DNA of 64,000 nucleotides from Paenibacillus tianmuensis (GTDB lineage Bacteria > Bacillota > Bacilli > Paenibacillales > NBRC-103111), in the NCBI RefSeq assembly GCF_900100345.1, contig NZ_FMTT01000015.1, positions 54,004 through 118,003 on the forward strand. Reading direction: 5' to 3'. The notes under the pieces are model-generated. The model ran no database searches and had not been told where the DNA came from. It saw only the letters and a list, made by a program, of their open reading frames with translations. Position numbers and translations under genes: made by a program. This document shows positions 7,434 to 17,100 of the stretch, in pieces; the first letter of the stretch is position 1; each line of letters opens with the position of its first letter.

Positions 7434-8942
7434 CTAGTTGGCGGCCAGCCGCATAATATCTTGTTCCGTCGCCTGTCGTCCGTCCAGAATGCCCGTCAGC
7501 CGCCCCTCCGACATGACCATAATGCGGTCCGACATGCCGAGCAGCTCGGGCATTTCCGAGGAAATCATGATGATGCTTTTGCCTTGCTTGGCCAGATCGG
7601 CGATGATCGTATAAATCTCGAATTTGGCCCCGACGTCGATGCCCCGGGTAGGCTCGTCAAGCAGCAAAATGTCCGGATCGGTCAGAAGCCATCGCGCCAG
7701 CAGCACCTTCTGCTGGTTGCCGCCCGACAAATTTTTGATCAGTTCCTTAATCGAAGGCGTCTTGACGCGCAGCTTCTCGACGCTCCCGGCGACTTCCGCC
7801 CGCCCCTTCCGCTCGTTCAGCAGGAAGAACGGATTGATATACCGGTCCAGATTGGCGATCATCGTATTTTCCAGAATCGACAGCACGGGAAAAATGCCCG
7901 TCACCCGCCGTTCTTCGGTCAGCAGCGCGATTTTATGCTTCTTGGCATCGATCGGCGATTTGATCTTGACCTTGTGTCCGCGGAGACGGATCTCGCCGGA
8001 GGCGACCGAGCGCAGGCCGAACAGCGCTTCGATCAGCTCGGTCCGCTGCGCGCCGACAAGGCCGCCGACTCCCAGAATCTCGCCCTGCCGCAGCTCGAAC
8101 GATACATCCCGGAACGACTTTGGAAAAGGCGATGTCAGCTTCTCCACCTTCAGCAGCACGTCGCCCGGCGTGTTGTGGCGCTCCGGGAAGCGCTCCTTCA
8201 GGTCGCGGCCGACCATGCGGGAGATGATGAGATCCGTCGTCAGCTCGGCCGCCGGCCACGTGCCGATCAGTCTGCCGTCCCGCATGATGGTCACGTCGTC
8301 GGAAATGCGGAGTATTTCCTCCATCTTGTGGGAAATATAAATAATGGATACGCCGCGCCCGCGCAGCTCGTTAATGATCTTGAACAGCTGCTCCACTTCG
8401 TTGCCCGTCAGCGAAGACGTCGGTTCGTCCATCACGATTACTTTGGAACGGACGGAGACGGCTTTGGCGATTTCGAGCGATTGAATCTTCGATACGGACA
8501 TCGAGCCTACTAAGGCGTTCGGATCGATATCCATATCCAAATCCCGAAGCAGCGTTAGCGTATCCATGCGCATTTTTTTGTCGTCGACGATGTTAAACGG
8601 TCCGAGCCCTTTCACCGGAAAACGGCCGAGCCAGATGTTCTCCATCACATTGCGGTGAGGCACCGGGTGCAGCTCCTGATGAATCATCGAGACGCCCAAG
8701 CTCAACGCATCCTTCGAGTTCTTGATTTCCACCCGCTGGCCGTCCAAGACGATCTCGCCGCTGTCCGGCTTATAAATGCCGAACAAGCATTTCATCAGCG
8801 TAGACTTGCCCGCGCCGTTCTCCCCCATCAAGGCGTGCACCGTGCCCGGGCGCACCTTCAAGGTGACGCCGTCCAGCGCTTTGACGCCGGGAAATTCCTT
8901 CGAAATTCCGTTCATTTCAAGCAAATATCGGGTTTCCATCAT
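7434..8942 (-). CDS. mglA: Galactose/methyl-galactoside ABC transporter ATP-binding protein
   Basis: A 502-residue double-ATPase subunit. The first cassette has Walker A GENGAGKST, a VSKIQSLEIAKAVS signature and Walker B VIVMDEPTSSL. The second has a degenerate Walker A region (GLVGAQRTELIEALFG), signature LSGGNQQKV and Walker [14 protein letters not shown]. This asymmetry is typical of MglA/RbsA proteins. ATG 8942 is preferred because AGGGGG at 8955-8950 is seven bases away; ATG 8939 is also possible, and the longer open frame to 9002 is not supported. It couples ATP hydrolysis to MglC. Confidence 0.9.
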   Translation of the reverse strand: MMETRYLLEMNGISKEFPGVKALDGVTLKVRPGTVHALMGENGAGKSTLMKCLFGIYKPDSGEIVLDGQRVEIKNSKDALSLGVSMIHQELHPVPHRNVMENIWLGRFPVKGLGPFNIVDDKKMRMDTLTLLRDLDMDIDPNALVGSMSVSKIQSLEIAKAVSVRSKVIVMDEPTSSLTGNEVEQLFKIINELRGRGVSIIYISHKMEEILRISDDVTIMRDGRLIGTWPAAELTTDLIISRMVGRDLKERFPERHNTPGDVLLKVEKLTSPFPKSFRDVSFELRQGEILGVGGLVGAQRTELIEALFGLRSVASGEIRLRGHKVKIKSPIDAKKHKIALLTEERRVTGIFPVLSILENTMIANLDRYINPFFLLNERKGRAEVAGSVEKLRVKTPSIKELIKNLSGGNQQKVLLARWLLTDPDILLLDEPTRGIDVGAKFEIYTIIADLAKQGKSIIMISSEMPELLGMSDRIMVMSEGRLTGILDGRQATEQDIMRLAAN

Positions 8943-8976
8943 GCCAAGGCCCCCTAGCGTAAGGATGTGCGCATAC

Positions 8977-9013
8977 GGCAAAAGGGCAACGTCCGCAGCC
9001 ATTGCCCCTTGCC
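8977..9013 (-). promoter_or_regulatory. Intra-operon hairpin between mglB and mglA
   Basis: GGCAA-GGGGCAA pairs with TTGCCC-TTTTGCC in the mglB-mglA spacer. Such hairpins usually stabilise or partly terminate the message, giving excess binding protein over transporter; that role here is inferred. Confidence 0.6.
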
Positions 9014-9031
9014 GCTCGGCCGGGTAGCCGA

Positions 9032-10105
9032 TTATTTCGCGTCGTTCATGTTTGCTTTTGTGATTTTTTTGTAAGAGATCCAGACATATTTGCCGTCGGT
9101 AATGTCATAGCCGGTGTTTTCTTTGGTCGGCGTCTGGCCTTGCGCGAGTACGTTCGCGATGCTGAACGCCGCTTTCCCTTGGTTCTTCGCGTCGTTCAGT
9201 ACGGTGCCGAGCAGCGTGCCTTCTTCGAGCGCTTTGAGCGCGGGCGCCGTGGCATCAACGCCGACGACCGGAATGAATTTGTTGTCTTTAAAATAGCCCT
9301 TCGCTTTCAAAGCTTCGATCGCGCCAAGCGCCATATCGTCGTTGTTCGCGAAGACGGCTTCGATTTTGTCGCCGTGGGAAGCGAGGAACGCGGCCATCTT
9401 CTCCTGCCCTTTGACACGGTCCCACATCGCGGTGTCTTCTGCCAGCTTCTCCACCTTGATGCCCGCGTCCTCGACGGCTTTGATCGCAAACTTCGTGCGC
9501 AGCTCGGCGTCCTGATGCCCCGGCTCGCCCTTCAGCATGACGTATTGCAGCACGCCGTCCTTGTTTTTGTCCGCTGCTGGGTTCGACTTGAAGTAATCGA
9601 CGATGAGCTGGCCTTCCATCGTGCCGGACTGTTCCGCTTTCGCGCCGACGTAGTACACCTTATCCCATTTTTTCATGTCGTCGGCGAGCGGCTCGCGGTT
9701 CATGAAAACGACGGGGATGTTCGCGTTTTTCGCTTTGTCGATGATGACGCCGGCTGCGGTGCGGTCGACCGGATTGATGGCGAGCGCATTGACCTTCTTC
9801 GTAATGAACAGATCGACCTTATCGTTCTGGGCCGGCTGGGAGTTCTGGCTGTCGACGATGTCCACCTTCGCTTTGCCTTCCGCCGCTTGGGAAATCGCGT
9901 TCCGTACGCCCGTCATGAACGTGTCGTCAAATTTGTAGATGGCGACGCCGATTGTCGGGTTTTTGGCTGCGGCATCGGGCTTGGCGGCGCCTCCGCTGGC
10001 ATTCGTGTTCGCGCCGCCCGCGGGGGCATTGCCGGAGCCGGAACAGCCAACAGCGGTTGTAAGCAGGGCTGCCGCGACGATCATGGATACAGCTTTCTTT
10101 TTCAT
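9032..10105 (-). CDS. mglB: Galactose/glucose-binding lipoprotein (MglB-like)
   Basis: A 357-residue extracytoplasmic binding lipoprotein: signal peptide ending TAVGC, a Gly/Ala/Asn-rich linker, then a periplasmic-binding-protein type I fold. Motifs typical of the galactose binder are IYKFDDTFMTGVRNAI, ALAINPVDRTAAGVIIDKAK, VVFMNREPL, MLKGEPGHQDAELRTKF and VFANNDDMALGAIEALKA, plus VVGVDATAPALKAL. ATG 10105 lies behind AGGAGG. It is the first gene of mglBAC and lies 12 kb from a YesM/YesN pair that encodes a related sugar-binding sensor protein. Confidence 0.9.
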   Translation of the reverse strand: MKKKAVSMIVAAALLTTAVGCSGSGNAPAGGANTNASGGAAKPDAAAKNPTIGVAIYKFDDTFMTGVRNAISQAAEGKAKVDIVDSQNSQPAQNDKVDLFITKKVNALAINPVDRTAAGVIIDKAKNANIPVVFMNREPLADDMKKWDKVYYVGAKAEQSGTMEGQLIVDYFKSNPAADKNKDGVLQYVMLKGEPGHQDAELRTKFAIKAVEDAGIKVEKLAEDTAMWDRVKGQEKMAAFLASHGDKIEAVFANNDDMALGAIEALKAKGYFKDNKFIPVVGVDATAPALKALEEGTLLGTVLNDAKNQGKAAFSIANVLAQGQTPTKENTGYDITDGKYVWISYKKITKANMNDAK

Positions 10106-10193
10106 AACATCTGACCTCCTGTTTTTTTGCGTGACGTTACGTTAGGTTAGCTACGTTCCCATTATCTTGGATTTTCGGAAAAAAACCCATGCA

Positions 10194-10230
10194 AAATTCT
10201 CATGTGTTCTATCGAAATCCTCATGTGTTT
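10194..10230 (-). promoter_or_regulatory. Candidate AraC/YesN-type operator upstream of mglB
   Basis: On the minus strand AACACATGAGGATTT is repeated as AACACATGAGAATTT exactly 21 bases later, i.e. two helical turns, with the nearer copy about 90 bases before the mglB start. Tandem sites with this spacing are the usual target geometry of AraC-family regulators. A GATAAT-like -10 lies at about 10166-10161. Binding by the YesN-type regulator at 25556-27211 is an inference. Confidence 0.45.
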
Positions 10231-10245
10231 GGGGGAATGCAAAGA

Positions 10246-10513
10246 AACGTCCTTCGAATTTCAAAGGACGTTGAGTGTGTAGGGAAAGTGGGGGAATAGA
10301 GAGGGTATACGAGGGGGGGGTGGGGTATCCACTTCCGACCGCTGTTGTCATCGGGAAATTTTAATTGGAAGCTGCTTAGCAGCGGATATTTCCCGATGAC
10401 AAAGGCGGACGCTATCGCTTCTCCAGTGGATACCCCACCCACGTATGGTTCTCTATTTTTGTAAAGTTCACTTTCTTGAAAAGCTGAACGCCCTTCGGAT
10501 TACAAAGGACGTT
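10246..10513. repeat. Nested palindromic element between direct repeats
   Basis: A 444-base gene-free stretch holds a three-tier palindrome. The outer arms are 10318-10333 and 10425-10440 (16 bp perfect, GGGTGGGGTATCCACT), the inner arms 10345-10359 and 10388-10402 (15 bp perfect, TTGTCATCGGGAAAT), and the tip is GCTGC-TTA-GCAGC at 10371-10383. It is bracketed by two 27-bp copies (10246-10272 and 10487-10513, 24 matches) that are each small hairpins (ACGTCCTT...AAAGGACGT). No frame explains it. It could be a mobile repeat (MITE-like) or a structured RNA. Confidence 0.7.
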
Positions 10514-10549
10514 TTTTTATTAAGTAGGGTTAAGTAAGGGGCGGGCCAT

Positions 10550-11335
10550 TCAATCTTGCTCGATTAGCTTGGCGTGGATTATAAGTCTCCCCTTCGCAGG
10601 ATCGAGCGTGTAGTCGCAGGTTGAGAGCGTGAGGATGCGGTCATCCGCCCCGAGGGCGGTATCCGTCTTGTACAGCGATCGCTCCTGCAGGTCCTGCAGG
10701 AAAGCTGCGTATTTTTGTTCGCTCTCGAATCCGGTCTGAATATAATTCAAATCCGCGGTCGCCGGATAGACGGAGAAAATTTCAGCCCGGTAGCTGTGAT
10801 ACAAGGTATCGTATTGAAAAGTGAGATTTTTCTTATAAAAATCTTCTTTTAGGAATTTCTTTAAATCACCGAACATGGAGCCGTCCTTCATGCGATGGCC
10901 GTAAATCACCGTGTTCGGCTGAGCCTTGCCGATATCGTTGCGAAAGTCGAGGAAAATGCTGCCGGCGCCCGCCTCCTCGCCCTTATAGTTCCGGTTCAAA
11001 TAATAAGCGTTGTCCTTTCCTTGGACGACCGGATAATCGATGACTGTATTCGCGATTCGGACCCAGCCGACCACGTCCGGATTCACGTCGAGCAGAGCCT
11101 TGAATTGAGCGCGGGCTTCCTTGGGGAACTCCCCCTTCGGGGCCTCTAAGGCATCGCCCAGGGGCTCCACGGCCTCAGTGAGAGGCGGCTCGGGCTCTGC
11201 GTGCCCGTACAGCTGCCGGGCTTCGGCCATGACGACCCGGTTGTCATGGTAGCTTCGGAAAATACCGGCTAACTCATACCCGGAAAACAGCATCAGTCCC
11301 AAGCAAAGCGGCGTCAGCCATCTTCGAATGTTCAA
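10550..11335 (-). CDS. srtB: Class B sortase
   Basis: A 261-residue membrane-anchored transpeptidase with an N-terminal signal anchor (residues 5-25). Catalytic residues are in place: His147 in IYGHRM, Cys240 in TLSTCDY and Arg250 in KGRLIIHAK. Class B features include the WVRI...IDYPVVQGKDNAYYL segment. It closes the heme-uptake operon, whose first product carries an NPQTG sorting signal, so the substrate is very likely that protein. Sortase B attaches heme-relay proteins to peptidoglycan in other Isd systems. No LPXTG-type substrate is visible in the window. Confidence 0.92.
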   Translation of the reverse strand: MNIRRWLTPLCLGLMLFSGYELAGIFRSYHDNRVVMAEARQLYGHAEPEPPLTEAVEPLGDALEAPKGEFPKEARAQFKALLDVNPDVVGWVRIANTVIDYPVVQGKDNAYYLNRNYKGEEAGAGSIFLDFRNDIGKAQPNTVIYGHRMKDGSMFGDLKKFLKEDFYKKNLTFQYDTLYHSYRAEIFSVYPATADLNYIQTGFESEQKYAAFLQDLQERSLYKTDTALGADDRILTLSTCDYTLDPAKGRLIIHAKLIEQD

Positions 11336-11354
11336 CTTATCACCTCAATACAAG

Positions 11355-12137
11355 TCAAATGCCGACCGGAATCATATACAGCCCCGCAGCTTCTTCATTC
11401 TTTACGACCACATCCACGCCGTAGATCGTCTTGATCGAAGCTTCCGTTATGACCTCGTCCGGCGGGCCTTGCATCTGAATCTCGCCGTTCTTCATCACGA
11501 TCAAGCGGTCGCTGTACCGGATCGCCTGATTGATGTCGTGCAGCACCATGACAATCGTCAGGCCGTGATCGGCATTCAGCTTTTTGATTAACTCCAGCAG
11601 TTCAATTTGGTAATAAATATCAAGGAATGTGGTCGGCTCATCCAAAAACAACATCGGCGTGCTTTGCGCCAAGGCCATCGCTACCCAAGCTCGCTGCCTC
11701 TCGCCCCCGGATAATTGATCGAGCGTCGCCTGACGCTTTTCCAGCAGGTTCGTGCAGGACAGCGCCCACTCGACAGCCTTGTCGTCCTCCTCGCGGTGCG
11801 GGATAAGCATACTCCGATGCGCGATCCGGCCAAAGCCCGCCAGCTTCTCCACGGTGATGTCGGAGGGCGCGTCGTTCTGCTGGTGGACGACAGCCAGCTT
11901 CCTAGCCAGATCCTTCGGCTTGTAGCTGCGAATCGCCTTGCCGTCCAACACGACCTGTCCGCTGTGCGGAGTGTAGTTTTGCGACATCACGCCGAGCAGC
12001 GTCGATTTGCCCGATCCGTTCGGGCCGATAATGGTCGTGATTTTGCCAGGCTCGATCCGGCCATTCACCTGCTTGAGCTGATCGCGCTTCTTGTCGTACG
12101 AAAAGCTGACATGTTGAATTTCCAACTTAATGTCCAT
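11355..12137 (-). CDS. Heme/iron-complex ABC transporter ATPase (Isd operon)
   Basis: A 260-residue FecE/FhuC-type ATPase with Walker [10 protein letters not shown], signature LSGGERQRAW, Walker B PMLFLDEPTTFLD and the H-loop VMVLHDINQAI. It energises the adjacent FecCD permease to import heme or a siderophore; heme is favoured by the NEAT and sortase genes in the same operon. The coding end of the permease overlaps its 5' end. ATG 12137 is preferred over GTG 12149, which would sit directly on the AGGAAGAG ribosome site. Confidence 0.88.
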   Translation of the reverse strand: MDIKLEIQHVSFSYDKKRDQLKQVNGRIEPGKITTIIGPNGSGKSTLLGVMSQNYTPHSGQVVLDGKAIRSYKPKDLARKLAVVHQQNDAPSDITVEKLAGFGRIAHRSMLIPHREEDDKAVEWALSCTNLLEKRQATLDQLSGGERQRAWVAMALAQSTPMLFLDEPTTFLDIYYQIELLELIKKLNADHGLTIVMVLHDINQAIRYSDRLIVMKNGEIQMQGPPDEVITEASIKTIYGVDVVVKNEEAAGLYMIPVGI

Positions 12138-13110
12138 GGACCCGATCACTCTTCCTAAGCAGAAATATTAAGAAAGGCCCCCCGATCACCATCATAATAA
12201 TCGAGGCCGGAATTTCGGCAGGCGCCAGCACCGTTCGTCCGAGCGTGTCCGCCGTCAAGATCAGCAAAGCCCCCGCCAAGGCGGAAAATGGAATGAGCAC
12301 CTTATGATCCGAACCGACGAGCAGCCGAGCGATATGAGGAACGAGCAGCCCGACAAAAGCGATAAGTCCTCCGATGGCTGTAGCGACGGCCGCCAGAAGG
12401 ACGGCGACGGCGGAGATCAGCAGCCGGGCGCCCGAGACGGGAAGGCCGACGTTCCGGGCCGATTTGTCCTGCAGCGCAAGCACGTTGCACCAGGAGCACA
12501 GCAGCAGCGAGAGCACGAGACCGGCGGTACCGTAGATGAGCATCACTTCGACGTCGCTCCACGTTTTCAAGGGAAATGTAGATGTCGTCGCCTGATTGAC
12601 GCTGGCCACCGCATAGCTGCCTCTATAGTTAAACGATTGTCCCAAGCCGGTAAACATCGCGTTGATGGCGATTCCTACAAGAATAATCCGAATCGGACTG
12701 AGGCCCGATTTCCAGGAGAACGAATAGACCAGAAAGCATGCCAAAGCGCCGCCCATAAAAGCAAAAAACGGCAGCCAGAAGAAAAGGCCCGGGAATAGAG
12801 AGACCATCAGAATGGAAATAAACCCGGCTCCCGAAGAGATGCCAATCACGCCGGCGTCCGCAAGCGAGCTCCGCATCACGGCTTGCAGAAGCACGCCCGA
12901 TACCGCCAATGCCGCTCCGACGAACAGCGCTACGATGATCCGGGGCAGACGCAGGTCGCGGATGACTTCTACTTTCTTGTTCGCGCCGGTAACCAAGCCT
13001 TGAATCAGTTCGAAGCCGCCGACCTTGATGCTGCCCGTCGTTGCAGATACGATGATCATGACGACGAGCAAAAGGATGACGGCCACCAGGCTCCAAATCG
13101 TTTTGTTCAT
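12127..13110 (-). CDS. isdF: Heme/iron-complex ABC transporter permease (FecCD type, IsdF-like)
   Basis: A 327-residue polytopic permease of the BtuC/FecCD family. Typical blocks are LRLPRIIVALFVGAALAVSGVLLQAVMRSSLADAGVIGISSGAG near the N-terminus, ILVGIAINAMFTGLGQSF in the middle, and GLIAFVGLLVPHIARLLVGSDHK, the coupling-helix region facing the ATPase. ATG 13110 follows AGAGGA by nine bases. It lies between the binding protein and the ATPase genes and probably forms a dimeric channel for heme. The isdF name rests on operon context. Confidence 0.85.
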   Translation of the reverse strand: MNKTIWSLVAVILLLVVMIIVSATTGSIKVGGFELIQGLVTGANKKVEVIRDLRLPRIIVALFVGAALAVSGVLLQAVMRSSLADAGVIGISSGAGFISILMVSLFPGLFFWLPFFAFMGGALACFLVYSFSWKSGLSPIRIILVGIAINAMFTGLGQSFNYRGSYAVASVNQATTSTFPLKTWSDVEVMLIYGTAGLVLSLLLCSWCNVLALQDKSARNVGLPVSGARLLISAVAVLLAAVATAIGGLIAFVGLLVPHIARLLVGSDHKVLIPFSALAGALLILTADTLGRTVLAPAEIPASIIMMVIGGPFLIFLLRKSDRVHGH

Positions 13111-13138
13111 GTGCAAACGTCCTCTATCGCTCCATAGT

Positions 13139-14041
13139 TTACGGGTACAGCATGTTCGTCACAACGTCCAGCGCTTCGATCGCCGCCAAATTCCCCGTTG
13201 TCCCGAACAATCGTTCTTCCAGATCGTATACCCTGTTGTTTTTTACTGCATCGAAGTGCTTCCAAATGTCGTTTTTCTTAAATTCTTTATCGAACATTTT
13301 GATCACCTCTTCCGGCATCCCGTGAGCCGCCCGTAAAATGACTTCCGGGTTCGTCTGCTGGAGGTATTCCGTATTGGAGGCCAAATATTCCACTTTTTCG
13401 CCCTGTACGATGTTTTTCCCGCCGGCCAGCTTCACCAGATCGCCAATGTACGAGTTCTCCGTCGCCACCAGATAGCTACCCGGCACGCCAAGCAAAATAA
13501 GCACGGACGGCGACGCTTTGCCCGCGATCCGCTGCTTGATTACGGCGAGCTTCTTGTCGTATTGGGCTACGATCGCTTCGGCCTGCTTCTGACGGCCGTA
13601 TTTGCTGCCCAGCGTCTTGATGGCCTCGTTCATTTTGCCCAGACTGGTCAGATCGAGAAAATTGGCTTCGATCCCCGCGTTTTTGAAGACCGGCTCCAAG
13701 TCGTATTGCAAAGTCGTCACGGACAGCACGTCCGTCGGATCGAGCGACTTCACAAGCTCCATGTTCGGGCTCATCGGATTGCCTACTTGAGGCAAGGACG
13801 CGTATCGCTTGGGCAGCTCCTTGTAGCTGGTCGGAATCCCGACCAAATCGACCTCCAGCGCATCCATGATTTCCGCAGCCGCCACCGTCGTGGCGATAAT
13901 CCGATGCTCCGGCTGCGTCTTGGCCGCCTCTAGGTCAGTGTTCGCAGCAGCGGTACCATCGGTGTTCGGCTTCGCCGAGCAGCCTGTTATGAGCAGCAGG
14001 AGGACGATGGCAGCGCTTAGCCCTTTGCACCATTTGCTCAT
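13139..14041 (-). CDS. isdE: Heme-binding lipoprotein of ABC importer (IsdE-like)
   Basis: A 300-residue class III substrate-binding lipoprotein (lipobox LLLLITGC) that would pass heme from the NEAT proteins to the permease. The two-lobed fold is indicated by HRIIATTVAAAEIMDALEVDLVGIPTS, LLGVPGSYLVATENSYIGDLVKLAGGKNIV and a C-terminal NRVYDLEERLFGTTGNLAAIEAL helix. ATG 14041 follows AAAGGAGG; the upstream extension of the frame to 14110 is unlikely. The divergent operon encodes a clear paralogue (19622-20602). Confidence 0.87.
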   Translation of the reverse strand: MSKWCKGLSAAIVLLLLITGCSAKPNTDGTAAANTDLEAAKTQPEHRIIATTVAAAEIMDALEVDLVGIPTSYKELPKRYASLPQVGNPMSPNMELVKSLDPTDVLSVTTLQYDLEPVFKNAGIEANFLDLTSLGKMNEAIKTLGSKYGRQKQAEAIVAQYDKKLAVIKQRIAGKASPSVLILLGVPGSYLVATENSYIGDLVKLAGGKNIVQGEKVEYLASNTEYLQQTNPEVILRAAHGMPEEVIKMFDKEFKKNDIWKHFDAVKNNRVYDLEERLFGTTGNLAAIEALDVVTNMLYP

Positions 14042-14129
14042 CTTGGCGATTCCTCCTTTCCTAAAAAAATTACGGAGGACGCCGGTTACCCGACATCCCC
14101 GCTCATCCAAATTTTTGCTTCAGCTGCAA

Positions 14130-17100
14130 TTACTTGACATGATTCAGCATTTTCAAAACCAAATTCACCGCTTCGACCCGGGTTACGTTCGCATGTGGTG
14201 CGAAATGGTTGTCGTAACTTGCGCCGATGATGTCGAGCTTATGGGCCGCATCAATGTAGGGCTGCGCCCATGCGGCAATTTGTCTGGCATCTGTGAACGG
14301 AAGAGACGCGTTCGCTACAGGCTCGATCCTCAGGGCGCGCACGATCATGACGGCGATTTCGGTCCGGCTGACCTTCCGGTCGCCCGAGAACGTTCCGTCG
14401 GCATAACCGCTGATGATGCCCGAGCTTACGATGCTGGCCAAATTCTCCTTCGCCCATGCGGGAATGCTGTCGAGGTCGGCGAAGTTCAATTCGCCCTGCT
14501 TCCCTTTCAGCTTGAGCGTCCGGCTGACCATCGTCGCTACCTCGGCCCGGCTCGTCTCGTTGTCCGGACGGAACGTGCCGTCCTCGTAGCCGTTAACGAT
14601 GCCCAGTGCCGCAGCCCGCTCGATCAGAGCTTTCGCCCAGTGGTCTTCGATATCGGTCAGCTTCGCAGGCGCGATCGCCTCCACCGCAGGCTTGGCTTCT
14701 GCTTTAGACTCTTCCTTCTTCCTCTTCTCTTCTTCCTTCTTGATAGCCTTGATGCTGTCAAGATCGAACGTCATGTCCACGGTGTACACCCGGTTGTATT
14801 TGTCCGGCCAGTCCATCTTGATCCGGGCTTTTCTTGTACCGGCGTCCTTCACTTCAAACTGGACGACCCGCGTATTTTCTTGTTCATTGGACGATACCAC
14901 TTTGACGTCGGCAAACGGATCGGCATCCTTCTCCACTTGGTCCTGCTGGACCTGGATCATCGGCATTTCTTTGCTTTTGTTCACAGTGAAGGTAACGAGC
15001 TTCTTGCCGTCTTCCTGAACCGTCAGGTTGGCAGGATGCTTCACCAAATCGTTGATGAACGATTTTTTCGGCGCATTCTTATCTGCTTTCTTATCCGCTT
15101 TATTGTCTTCCGTCTTCGTTTGCTCCGAGCTGGCTTCCGTGTCAAGCAGCGCATAGTCCATCGTATACTCGCCAGCTTTCAGCGATTCGGGAAACGGCTT
15201 GGCGTTCAGAACTTTGAACAAGTTGCCGTTTAGCTCCTTCATGCTGCTTTTATCAAACGCAATGTGCACGTCATAGGAATGGAAATAGTTGAACGCTGCC
15301 CAATCGACCTTGACCCAGCCCTTCACTTTCTCATCCAGATTCGGCACTTGGAATTTCACGATCCGCGTATTCTCTTTCTCATCGGTGCTGACTACGGTCG
15401 TGTCGGTCAGGCTTCCGCCTTGCTCGACTTTGAACTCGGTAATTTCCTTGCTTTGCTTGAGCACAATCGAGACATATTGCGTACCGTTCTCAACCTTCAA
15501 GCTGCCCGGCGTTTTCACGTAATCCTGCATCACGGATTTGTTGTCGGTGCCGTACTTCAACACTTTAAAATCGATGCTGTACGTACCGTCGGCCAATCCG
15601 TTCGGGCTTTTTGCCGGCGTGTTCGGATTCGCCGGCCCCGGTCCTCCGGGCGAAGCAGGCACAAGGTTGCTCAAGGCAATGCGGAACGAACGCTCCTCTG
15701 TTCCGGTATCTTTCGCCACTGCCAGCTTGACGAGATAGGTGGCGGTCACATCGTCGATCTCGTATCGGACATCTGCCGCACCCGCAGCTAACGTACGGGC
15801 GGCTTCAGACTCCCGCGACGTCGGCGCTTCTTGCGCCGGAATATCCTGGGTTGTCCCGTCGGCGCGCAGCAATTGGAAATTCGCAATCGTTACGCCGTTT
15901 TTCCGTTGGAACGAGAGAAACTTTTTCCGGTCTTGAACGGTTAATTTCCCCGTATGTTCAAGATAAGAGCTTACGGACGAGCCGAAACGGTCACCGGAGA
16001 TGACAACGAGATCGAAGCTGTACTGCCCGTTCGCGACATTTACCGGACTGCGGGGGCTTGTAACGATCGCAGCTTTAAATCCGGCAATCGCCGCTTCCAG
16101 AGCGCTTGCGGCCTGATCCACCTGCCCTTGCTCCGCCTCGTCCAGACCGGCTGCGGCTTGAGCCTGCCGGATCGCCGCATAAAGCGCGTTCTTGGCGCCA
16201 TTGGCATATTGGCCCGGGAACGTGCCTTCGACCGCTGCGTTATGCAGCGCCTCGGCCTCCGAGATCAGCGCGTTCAGCTTCCCTTTCTGGGCCGGACCCG
16301 CTTGAATGGCGAGCATATGCCAGCTGTCGTCTACCTTGAGCTGCCCGTTATGGTTGTTCACGATGACATCGCTTAACGCAACAAGCGCATAAGTCGCCTG
16401 TGTCACCGATTGCGCTTGGAAGGTGAGCGTGATGTACCGATTGTTCACCGGCAAAGGCTGCACGCCTTCGTCCAAGCTGGTCGACAAGCGGACTTGTCCG
16501 GGCGCGATCTCGTACTGCTCCGTGAGGCGAAGGCCGTTGATCAGCGGGGACGCTTCGACCAAGGCCAGTTTGCCCGGATCGAAGCCCAGCGTCAGCTCTT
16601 GCGTGTACACCTGCTCGTACACGCTGTTCGTCACGCCGCTCACCCCGAACGTCAGCTTCAGCTGCTGACCGGCTTTCACGGCCGCAGGTCCCGTCAGTTC
16701 GGAGGACGGGATTTTCTCGGCGTTTGCGGAGTCGAACTTCAAGCGGATTTTGTGCGTTCTTTGGTAAGGCTGTCCGTTGTACGAGGTCTCCACCCGCACT
16801 TCGGCGTTCACGAGAGCGTTCAGATCGCTCACTTCAAATTCCACCACCCGGGTATCGTCCGCCGCATTGCGGCTGACCACGGTGGCATCAAGCAGCACGC
16901 TGCCCTGCTCCACCTTGAATTGCGGAATAATCGAGCTCTGCTTCACCGTGAAGGATACCTTCTTGCGCCCCTGCTGGACCGTGAGCTTGCCCGGTTTAGC
17001 CAAGTACGAATCCATACCCGACGTCTGATCCGCCGTCGCATGAAGCGCCGTAAACGGAAGACGGTATACGCCGTCCTTCGTCGGGTCCGGATTCGCGGTA

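Noticed and set aside
7266..8513. Long plus-strand open frame (415 codons) antisense to the mgl ATPase gene
   Set aside because: It is a shadow of a high-GC, strongly conserved gene on the other strand; no ribosome site, Arg/Gln/His-rich composition and no domain.
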